A stretch of 12,566 bases of DNA from Podila epigama (taxonomy: Eukaryota > Mortierellomycota > Mortierellomycetes > Mortierellales > Mortierellaceae), in contig JAAAVE010000735.1 of the NCBI GenBank assembly GCA_015679605.1, forward strand, positions 1 to 12,566, in the 5' to 3' direction. This document shows, piece by piece, positions 1 through 8,100 of the stretch. A program made the position numbers and the translations under genes. The notes below the pieces were generated by a model, which was not told the origin of the DNA, did no database searches, and saw only the letters and a program-made list of their open reading frames with translations. The first letter of the stretch is position 1. Each line of letters starts with the position of its first letter.

Positions 1-28
1 CCTAAAATACAAGCAAAAATGGTTTCTC

Positions 29-2158
29 TCACGAGTCATTGTCATAGACATTCTCTGGTGCGCGAACGTCCTTTGAATACATTTTTCGGTTGGCCATCTC
101 GAGCAAGGCCACAGCATCTGGATGGGTATCCATGGCCGAGTGTTTAGGTGCCTCGTCACGCTCAATAATCGAAGGGTGGATCTGCCATACTATAGAGAAA
201 CAGGATAATGATGCGGATGGTTGAAAAAGATGATATATGGGTAGAATATGAGGGAAAACAATTCTACCATGACCTCTTTTTCTTTTTCTTTTCCTTTTTT
301 TTTCTGCATACATGTATACATGCATATATGCCTGCATGCACAAGAACCGATCCCACATACCTTCCATCTCATCCAGCTTAAAATTTTGTTCCTTGGACAG
401 CCGTGGTGAATTGTAGGTTGAGCAATAGGGTTCAGCTGCGGATTGACCAGACTGAAAATCACTTGCGAGCCAGAGTCCAAAGTAGCGTAGTTGACCTCCA
501 AAGCCCATTCCTATGGATGTCGTAGTAGTTGAAGGAAAGTTGAGTGGGTCAAAAAAAATGTTGAAAGCGTAACCATCAACAAAAATAAAAAATAGTAAGC
601 AGGTTACCATTGGGTAGTGTCTTGGTCCCAGAGTCTAGGTATTGATAGTGATTGTTGACATGGGTTGGTCTGTAGATGCGAAACTTTGGACGAATCGTAA
701 AGAGGAAACTACGATCCGTGCCATAGAATTTAGGGCCTTGTTCCCAATCCTGATCAGCATAGGCGCCGAACACGTAACCGTCTTCGTCCTTCATGATCAC
801 CAAGGTTGGACCCTGGTAGGTCATCTTTTGTAAAAGTGTTGAGAAGGATGCGCCTGATAATTTGGACGAGAACAAAAGTTTCAATGGAGGTGTGACAACA
901 GTCTCTTCTAAGCTTTGCTCCATGCCTGCACCTGAGCTACCACCTCCGCGAGCTGATGTTGCGGTGCCTGAGGTCTGCTTTTTGGATGAACTGGTGGAAG
1001 ATGTGAGGTTGTAGATGGGTGTTGGTAGAGCATACTGAAGTTGGAAAAAATCAGCCACACTCAACAGGCGGGAATATTGCGGTGCTGCAGCGAGTCCGAT
1101 GATTCTAGGAGAAATAAAATTCTTTTGAACGAGTCGATTCTCTTGTTCCGTCGCTAGTTTGATTCTCTTTTTCAGAGGTGTAGAGCTATGGTCAGGCGTC
1201 TTTGCAACGGTTGCGGTGGGAGATCCCAGAAAGAGGTTGTGGATCAAGATGGTGAACAGGAGCTGGTACTCGACAGTGTTTTGGTACCAGTTTAGGAACG
1301 CAGCCCGACTCAGTTCCTTGTGTTCGCCACCCTGTCGACGAGCGGTTGCCAACCATTCCATGGCAGCTTTGTCTGTCAGAGAAGTATCGGCTCCGGAAGG
1401 AGATGAGAGAAAATCGTCCAGCTCGTTGCCGTCAGAGGATGAAGAGTCACGAAGATGTCGTGTGAGCAGAAACTCGGTGGTTGCTTGGACATCCTTTTCC
1501 GAGACTTCTTCCCAAGACTCGATTTCACCCGCCAGCCAAAAGACCAGTGCTGCTCGAGTGACATTGGCGACAAAACTTTCCAACGACTTGTCATGTGTGA
1601 GAAGCATAAAGCCGAGTCCCGCTTGTTCATCAATACTCGTCTTGGACAGACGGTGAATCGTCATGACCCAGCCATATTTCGAGATTGGAGAGGAGCCGTC
1701 GACAGATGTTGATCTGGCCGAGATACTCTTGCGCCTCTGAGAGCCACTACCACCATCGTTGTCGTGCGAGTTTTGTTCTTTTGTAGTTGTAGGCTGGTGA
1801 ATAGTAGAATGAAGTTGCATCGTGACCCTGAAGCAGGTGAGGAGTGGGGGTGGGAGGATCGGTCCAAAATATGCGTCAAAGTAGTGAGGGTCTATCACAT
1901 CTGACCCTGACTTGTTGTTACTCTCCTTTGAGGCGGATCCATGACAGAGTTGGTCAAACAAGTGGAGGAGGTGAGTACGCTCTGCGTCTGGAAAATCGGC
2001 GAGACAGCTCTCGATAGCTGTATCTTGCTTGCTTGTTTGAGACCCTACAAAAAAGAAACAAGAAAAAGGTCAATGAGTTGGAGTTGTCTCTTTTTTTTTT
2101 TCTTTTCCTTTTTGAATTGGCTTAGTTCTAATGTCAACATGGACACATTGTTACCCAT
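29..2158 (-). CDS. MEAK7: TLDc-domain protein, MEAK7/Rtc5-like, predicted N-myristoylated
   Basis: My model joins complement exons 2158-2155, 2044-608, 510-361 and 189-29, giving 1752 nt and 583 aa with a TGA stop. The TLDc domain spans roughly residues 388-535 and includes LLFSSKLSGASFSTLLQKM, FGAYADQDW, LRYFGLWL and the closing YNSPRLSKEQNFKLDEMEVW. The tail (HPDAVALLEMANRKMYS) resembles, from memory, the C-terminus of human MEAK7. The N-terminus reads MGSQTSK, a classic myristoylation pattern with Gly2 and Ser6, followed by a helical LADFPDAERTHLLHLFDQL segment. Family knowledge: MEAK7 is a lysosome-associated mTOR-linked TLDc protein, and yeast Rtc5 is a myristoylated vacuolar TLDc protein that acts on the V-ATPase. 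A similar V-ATPase or vacuolar role here is inference. Residues of about 80-125 and 345-385 are low-complexity linkers. The family is firm; the first exon is a prediction. Confidence 0.85.
190..360 (-). other. Intron 3 of the TLDc gene
   Basis: The donor GTATGT at 360 and the acceptor CTATAG at 190 define a 171-nt phase-1 intron. Splicing rebuilds the typical TLDc ending KLDEMEVWQI. The intron is a multiple of three and has no in-frame stop, so retention would keep the reading frame and insert 57 residues including a KKRKRKRKR patch. Confidence 0.88.
511..607 (-). other. Intron 2 of the TLDc gene
   Basis: The donor GTAACC at 607 and the acceptor CCATAG at 511 define a 97-nt phase-1 intron. 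Splicing joins LPNG to MGFGGQLRYFGLWL and restores the TLDc core, whereas read-through meets a stop soon after the donor. Confidence 0.9.
2045..2154 (-). other. Predicted intron 1 of the TLDc gene
   Basis: On the minus strand, ATGG is followed by the donor GTAACA at 2154, and a T-rich acceptor ending TGTAG lies at 2045. The intron is 110 nt and phase 1. Joining gives codon GGG (Gly2). The frame downstream of 2044 is open and reads SQTSKQDTAIESCLADF, but it has no ATG before the conserved N-terminal helix, so an upstream exon is needed. An A at -3 (AAAATGG) favours this ATG. RNA evidence is absent. Confidence 0.6.
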
Positions 2159-2409
2159 TTTTGAATGTAGTTTGTGCGTTGAGTACGCGTCAAAATGTTA
2201 CGTTCAGTTCTATGACAGGCTTTTAGCAAGTATGAGAACAAAAAAAATGTGGCTTGTTCAACGTGACACATGACTGATGAAAATGAACGGAAAGGTTTTT
2301 TTTTTCAATCAACCGCCCGGTATTGTTTGTGACCAGAAGGACCCTTTATCGCTCCCTGACAGCTGACTACAACAAAAAAATAACGAGGGTCGCTGGTCTT
2401 GAGCTTGAA

Positions 2410-2433
2410 AGCACGTTTAAAAAAAAACGTGCT
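2410..2433. repeat. Perfect 9-bp inverted repeat with A6 spacer
   Basis: AGCACGTTT (2410-2418) is the exact reverse complement of AAACGTGCT (2425-2433), with six A residues between. Each arm carries a CACGT/ACGTG core. It lies about 250 bp upstream of the TLDc start. It could be a paired binding site or an RNA hairpin; function is unknown. Confidence 0.8.
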
Positions 2434-3044
2434 CTCATGTGGGAGGGAAGCACAATGGATACTACACGCCACTGGTGTTAAGGTATGTCCTGATTGAATT
2501 CTTTTATTCTTTTTTGCCAGGGACTCTACGAGCATTCGCAACTCTTGAGATAGGATGCAATAATGTCGATGTGTAGAAAGTAAGCATAGTCCATATTTAA
2601 TCGTCCTTTCAATTACTCTTAACATATTAAGCATTACATTGAATAGCTCTTTAACACATTGTACATTGACATTGAGAATGCCGTGAATTTGCAAGTTAGA
2701 CAACCAGGTCAGACGCACTGATTATGACCACGATACTTGGCATGAAGACTCTTTTTTTTCTTGGCCTGGTGGAGGGACCACATGGAAGATGAAGAATTCG
2801 TTGGAGGTCGACAAAGGTTCTCTTTCATCACATTAATGAGGGATTGGATACATACCTTATAGTGATGGAAACTAGCGCCGTCGAATCAGTGTCACTCAAA
2901 GTGATGAATTGTGGATTATCACATTCTCGCGATATGATATTTTGGGCTCTTTGTGAACAAGGGGAGGAAGAAGGGGGTGTGTGGTGTGGATACACGTGGA
3001 TGGGTGAGTGAAATGGATTTGATTGAGTATGTGAGTATGTGAAT

Positions 3045-3072
3045 GAGTGAGTGAGTGAGTGAGTGAGTGAGT
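3045..3072. repeat. (GAGT)7 tetranucleotide repeat
   Basis: Seven perfect GAGT copies on the plus strand read as ACTC/CACT repeats on the sense strand of the TLDc gene. The flanks are imperfect GAGTATGTGAGTATGTGAATGA units. Confidence 0.95.
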
Positions 3073-3559
3073 GTGAGCAATTGATTGATTCACCATAGTT
3101 CAAAAGAAAAGAAGGCAACCCTTGATCGACCGAGGTATTATTCAGGTATGCTAAGTGTGCATGAATGTGTGACTGAGAGCATGCTCATATGGAATGAGAT
3201 GTAAATGAAAAAATAAAAGATAATGAAAGTGGAAATGAATAACGGATAATAAGGATGCGTTTGCGTGGATGAATGATATCGATCAATAGCTATCCCTTTT
3301 TAATATAACCATACATGAATGATACTTTTTGCTGTGCTGTCAACTTGTAGGGCCACATGGACAAAGAGATGTTGATTTATTTTATCAAGAAAATTATTCA
3401 GACTGACAGACTTTACACAATTGACAACTAAATGAGATTATTATTACTTGACAAAAAAAGAACAGGACAGAACAGACTGAACAGACAGACAGAGGGCGTC
3501 ACACACAAAATATTTTTTTTTTGGTCTTGCCTTGCCCCGAGTTACAATTTTGTGTTGTC

Positions 3560-3679
3560 AAAAAAAAAAAAAAAAATTCTACGCCAATCAGCGACGCCCG
3601 AAAAGTCGCCTTTTCCCATCCACGGCCAATCTGTCTCTGTGTTTCTCTGTGTCTCCTTTTTTTTTTTTTTTTTTTTTTT
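3560..3679. repeat. A17 and T23 homopolymer tracts
   Basis: A run of 17 A (3560-3576) is followed 80 nt later by a run of 23 T (3657-3679), itself followed by more T-rich sequence to about 3695. Poly(dA:dT) tracts are typical nucleosome-depleting promoter elements in fungi. Here they sit between the two divergent genes and mark a likely promoter of the HMG gene. Length may vary between isolates. Confidence 0.6.
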
Positions 3680-3769
3680 CATCTTTTTTTTTCTTTAACA
3701 AAAGACTCGAACTCGACTCAATTCGCTCTCTCTCTCTCTCCTTTTCTTTTTTCTTTTCTTTACTCGACT

Positions 3770-3796
3770 ACTCACTCACTCACTCACTCACTCACT
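3770..3796 (+). repeat. (ACTC)n tetranucleotide repeat
   Basis: Six perfect ACTC copies plus ACT. This is the same unit and sense-strand orientation, relative to the HMG gene, as the array upstream of the TLDc gene. A related imperfect block recurs at 4171-4218. Confidence 0.95.
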
Positions 3797-3925
3797 TTCA
3801 TCCATTCACTCCTCTCTTCTCACTCTACCACTCTACTCACTCAACCAAGTCGACTCAAGTCACCCTTACTCTATATCAACGTACGGTACTACATTCACTC
3901 AGCAAAAAAACAAAGCAACATTATT

Positions 3926-3976
3926 GCAACAAACAACAACAACAACGTCAAACAACAATCACAACAATAACAACAG
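3926..3976 (+). repeat. CAA-rich tract
   Basis: Imperfect CAA repeats (ACAACAACAACAACAACG, ACAACAATCACAACAATAACAACAG). CAA repeats are unstructured as RNA and are a common feature of efficiently scanned leaders, so this may lie within the 5' UTR of the HMG gene. That is an inference. Confidence 0.6.
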
Positions 3977-4170
3977 TGAAAAAAAAGTATTCAACTCAAT
4001 AGTCATCGTCTTTTCTATTTTCTATTCTTCTTTTCTTTACTTTTACTTTATCCCATCCATATATCCCACATATCCACCTATCCATTACCCATTGTCCCAT
4101 TGTCCCATTCATATCCATTCTCCAACCCCCTCTTACACCTCATACTTTGCTCACTTTCACTTTATTCACT

Positions 4171-4218
4171 TTACTTACTTACTCACTCCCTCACTCACTC
4201 ACTCCCTCACTCATTCAC
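4171..4218 (+). repeat. Imperfect ACTC/ACTT repeat block
   Basis: TTACTTACTTACTCACTCCC is followed by further CACT units interrupted by CCCT. It is a second occurrence of the CACT-type repeat upstream of the HMG gene. Confidence 0.85.
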
Positions 4219-4367
4219 ATACACACACTTCCTGTCCGTGTCCGTGTCTCTCCTCCATCAATCTCAACGCTCCATCTCTCTTTCACCCGAGAATAACAAA
4301 AAAAGTAAATCAATAAGCCTCACTCTACCCTTTATTCTACATTGACAATTGATTGTTCAATCAATCT

Positions 4368-4455
4368 CACACACACACACACACACACATCACTCCTCAA
4401 CAGGTATCCCATGTACAGACAACCACGTCTATTCACACACACACACACACACACA
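4368..4455 (+). repeat. Two (CA)11 microsatellites
   Basis: Perfect (CA)11 runs of 22 nt lie at 4368-4389 and 4434-4455, separated by 44 nt of unique sequence. CA/TG runs can adopt Z-DNA. Here they are most simply length-variable microsatellites in the leader/promoter. Confidence 0.95.
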
Positions 4456-4505
4456 TCATATCTCTCTTCTTTACTTTTATTCGATACAATTATATCCATT
4501 CATCT

Positions 4506-4575
4506 ATTCATTCATTCATTTATTTATTCATTCATTCATTCATTCATACCAACCGTATATTCATTCATTCATTTC
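4506..4575 (+). repeat. (ATTC)n/(ATTT)n repeat block
   Basis: ATTC units with interspersed TATTTATT run from about 4506 to 4547. A second short ATTC cluster lies at 4559-4575 after a unique CATACCAACCGTAT spacer. Confidence 0.9.
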
Positions 4576-4792
4576 ATCTCGTTCAATCGCGCACTCCTCC
4601 AGCGCGTTCTTTGCCTTGATTTGTACTCGGCATACCTCGTAATATCATCGCTCCTCCTCTACATCAACCAACCCCTTGCTCATGTCCAAGAACCAATTAC
4701 TGCAATTGAACACTTGGTTTGTATTGACTATTCATTCACTCACTTGGACACAAAGACAGATTGAGAGTGACAGAGAAAAAGGGGGAGGAGGA

Positions 4793-5113
4793 GTGAGTGC
4801 AAATGAGCTCATCTATCACTTCTTCAAGGGTCAAACTGGCGTGTCTTTTCTCTTTATTCCTTTGATATTTCTTACCATGCGTCATGCGCCCTGCGCCATG
4901 CGCGTTATTTCTTTCTTTTAGACCAAGTGCATTTTTTTTTTTTTTTTTTCACCCTGCCACGTAACTCTCATAACTTTTGCGCCTTTTTATTTTACCGTCC
5001 CCTCCCTTCCCACTGTTGTTGTTCCCACCTTCCACATTGAACTAGTGAGCTGTCTTCTAACCTTCTTTTTGACCTTGCCTTCGTGTGTCTGACGCGATGC
5101 TATTCTACTTTAG
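4793..5113 (+). other. Possible 5'-UTR intron of the HMG gene
   Basis: A strong donor GTGAGT at 4793 is preceded by the purine-rich GGAGGAGGA. A pyrimidine-preceded acceptor TACTTTAG ends at 5113, 18 nt before the start codon. The 321-nt length and GTGAGT donor match the first coding introns of the same gene. The interval holds T18 (4932-4949). Since the region is non-coding, only cDNA could confirm it. Confidence 0.4.
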
Positions 5114-5131
5114 GCGCGCTATTAGCTCCAC

Positions 5132-8100
5132 ATGTCGTACCATGGCCACAACCAGCATGGGCAATTCGTAGGATCCGCAACGACGAGACCTTTTGGACAA
5201 CACCAGCCTCAGGCTGGACAAATGTCCGCCCTCAACCAAACCCACCCCACCCAGCAGCAGCAGCAGCAACAGACTCAGCAGCATCAGCAGTCATATGCAA
5301 GCCACCTGCATACCCCCACCAACAACAGTGGCAGCTTCACGTTCAACTCGTTGGGCACGAGCAACAACTACAAAATCGACAACACGCGTGATACTCGACA
5401 GAGCAGTTTGCAAAGCTACACCATGTCTGGTGGGAACTGGAACAGCACAGCCACGGATCTCACCGGATTCGGACAAACCCACACTGGAGGACAGATCTCT
5501 CACCTGTCCACGTCTCAGTCACCACTGTCCATGTCCCAATACTCGCAGCAACCACAGCAGCAACCACAGCAGCAGCAACAGTCTCAACCATCTCAGCAGC
5601 AACAACAGCAACAACAACAACAGCAACAGCAGACTGCGTTCATGTTTTCATCTCATAACACATCTTCGACACACATGCGGGTGAGTAGATTTTTTTTTTA
5701 CCATCTGACCTACTCAATGGCCAGTTTCTATTTATATTCGATACTTCATGGCACACGCGATGGGATTGTCCATCAAAAGACTTTTGTTTTATTTTGTGGG
5801 TGTACATGTCAAGCGACAACCATCCTTAACTTGGAGAGTACAACGGCGATGCTTTCAGACACTACATCGCAAAGTGTTGGCCAGATCGCCCGCACTGTCT
5901 CTTCTTTCATCGTTCACTCTCTGATTCTGACTCTTTTATCTCTTTCTTTCTCTCTCTTTCTATATCTATATAGGCTCCTACTCAGCAACAATACACGTCC
6001 CATCATGCGACGAGTCATCAGAGTTCACAGCATTTCTCACCATCCGTCATGCCTTCACCTGCTCAGCTTTCACGGCCACAGCAATCTTCACAGGCTAACC
6101 TGGCGAGCCCAGCAATGAAGACACCGACTTCGCTCGGAGGCAACTCACTTGGCAGGGGTTACTTGGATACCATGAGCACAGGGTCTGCTGCCTCTAATTT
6201 TGGCTCGGCAGCTTCCAACTTTTCCATGGGCAGCATGACCAACCTGCGAAACAACTATGGCTCTGAAGATGATGTCAATATTGTGAAACAGGTGAGTAGA
6301 TAGACTATCTATTTGGCGTGTTTTTTTTTTTTTTTTTTTTTTTGGTCATATCACAGGATGATCATGTTGACAGGTGATTTTGTCGAAGGATGACCATGAT
6401 TATGTCGAGCCTATTTTTTTTTCTCGCGCTTCTCTGTTCCTATCCTATATCCTATCCTAATCTTTTGCATCTTTATTATTATTAGAGTGGAGGCTTGATT
6501 TCAGACCATGACGCAACTTTGGATGTGTATTCACCATTGAGCGCACCTCATAGCACTCAACAGAACAGATATCAGCCACGTCCCGCTGCAACTCCTCTGG
6601 GTCAGAGTCGCAACACCAGTAGTGGAAGCAACAACAGTCCTGCTGCATTATCTCAGAACCAACCCATTTCTCCCTATGAGCAACGTGCTACCCCTGCAGT
6701 TAACATGAGAGGTGATGGCATGATTGGAGGTGGCGTCACTACAAACTCAACATTGCATCAGCAACAACAGGTACACCAACAACAACAACAACAACAAGTT
6801 CACCAGCAGTCGCAACATCCAGCTCCCCAAGCTCAACAACAGCCACAGCAACAACAGCAACAACAACAACAACAACAACAACCTCAGGCACCTCAGGCTC
6901 AACAACATGGATTGAACCAATCTCTGCCCCAGTCACCATACTCTTATCATTCCAATCAACCTTCCCCTCAACAACCCTATCCATCGCCGCACTCGATCCT
7001 GCCTCAGTCTCAGCATCAACAGCATCAGCAACAACTACAGCAACTGACACCTCCCAATCAGACGGTCATCACCCCGAAAGAGTCACCTCAACTGCCAGAG
7101 CCCAAGAAGAAACCAGTGAAGGCACCCAAGGCTGCGGCAGCGGCAGGTGTCAAGAAGACTGCTCAAAACAAAAAGAATGCCGCTGCAGCCAAACCTCAGC
7201 AACTCGAAACTGTGCCGTCACCAGACATGACCCGTATAGAGCCACAGGGAGCGCACAGTGGGAATAACAACATGGCTTCGCCCTACGGTGGCATGCATCC
7301 TTCCATGGCCAACCACAACCGTCTCTACAACAACACATTGACCTCGGTGACATTGTCGCAGCATCAACAGCAGTACCCAAGCTTCCAGCACCAGCATCAG
7401 GCGTCTCCACACATGTTGCAGAGTACTCTGCAGACCTCTCACGCCCAGTCGTCCCACACACCATCACAGCAGCCTCAACAGCACGCACAGCAACAGCAGC
7501 AACAGCACCCACATCATTTGCCAGGAACGCAGCAGGCTCAACAACCTCAATCGCAGCATGTGCAACAACCTCATCACCCTCAGCATGCCCCTCACTCTCA
7601 ACAACATACTCAACCACCACAGCAGCCCCAACCTGTGGCTCAAACACCTCATACTCAGCAAGCCTCTCTACGACACCAACGCAATGATTCGTTTGATCTC
7701 TACCACAGGGATATGCTCCAGCCAGTGATTGCGCCTGCTCATGTATCTCATCCTCCTGCCCCAATGGTCCAGGTCCCAGCCTCTGCTCCAGCTCCGGCTC
7801 CAACTACAGCGCCAGCTCCAGCTCCTGTTGCTCCTGCCCCTGCTCCTGCCCCTGCCCCGGTGGCTGCCACTGGCGTGGCTGCCCAGGCCGAAAAGGGCAA
7901 AGGCAAAGGTCGAGGTCGCAAAAAGAAGGTAGTTGAGGAACAACCTGCGGCGCAAGTCTCCCAGCCAGTGTCCCAGTCACAACCAATGGCACAGCCTGCG
8001 CCACAGCCTGCTCCTGTGCCGGAGCCACCAGCGATGACGTACGCGACAGGAAACTATGGTCGCCCCGTGCCTATGCCAGCCTTACCGCCCACCAGTGCTG

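Larger units (their letters stand above)
2159..3430. other. Intergenic region upstream of the TLDc gene
   Basis: No gene is convincingly supported here. Read on the minus strand, the TLDc sense strand, it shows a (CACT)7 array at 3072-3045 and pyrimidine-rich sequence to about 2960. It also has a palindromic CACGTG E-box at 2993-2998, T-rich patches and a 9-bp inverted repeat at 2410-2433. The part nearest the ATG (2159-2300) is AT-rich and probably the 5' leader. A minus-strand donor at 2855 (AAG then GTATGT) could belong to a 5'-UTR intron or to a small unrecognised transcript. The promoter role is inferred only from position. Confidence 0.5.
3661..4620 (+). promoter_or_regulatory. G-depleted pyrimidine-rich promoter/leader block of the HMG gene
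   Basis: By hand count this 960-nt stretch contains only about 50 G on the plus strand. It is composed of CT, CACT, CAA, CA and ATTC repeats and short C/T-rich text. Such strand-asymmetric sequence is typical of fungal core promoters and weakly structured 5' leaders. Several stop-free frames run through it, but their translations are low-complexity repeats (SLTHSLTH, HTHTHTH, IHSFIHSF) with no protein character, so I do not call them genes. The transcription start is not determined. Confidence 0.5.

Noticed and set aside
2305-2718. Minus-strand 137-codon frame upstream of the TLDc gene
   Set aside because: It lies in AT-rich intergenic sequence, includes a translated A/T run and the inverted repeat, and resembles no family I know. 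It is open by chance as far as I can judge.
3700-3730. tRNA or Pol III box (CTCGAACTCGACTC)
   Set aside because: It has only a loose similarity to a B box, with no A box, no cloverleaf and no matching acceptor stem around it.
3045-4575. CRISPR-like or satellite array
   Set aside because: The repeats are simple 2-4 nt microsatellites without spacers, in a eukaryotic promoter setting.
3432-4764. Several plus-strand reading frames of 80-150 codons
   Set aside because: Their translations are repeat text (poly-Phe, SLTHSLTH, HTHTHT, IHSFIHSF) from T, CACT, CA and ATTC repeats, overlap in all frames, and show no domain or codon character.
6357-6373. 17-nt microexon candidate in HMG intron 2 (CACAG before, GTGATT after)
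   Set aside because: Its length is not a multiple of three and both flanking introns are phase 0, so inclusion would break the frame before all HMG boxes.
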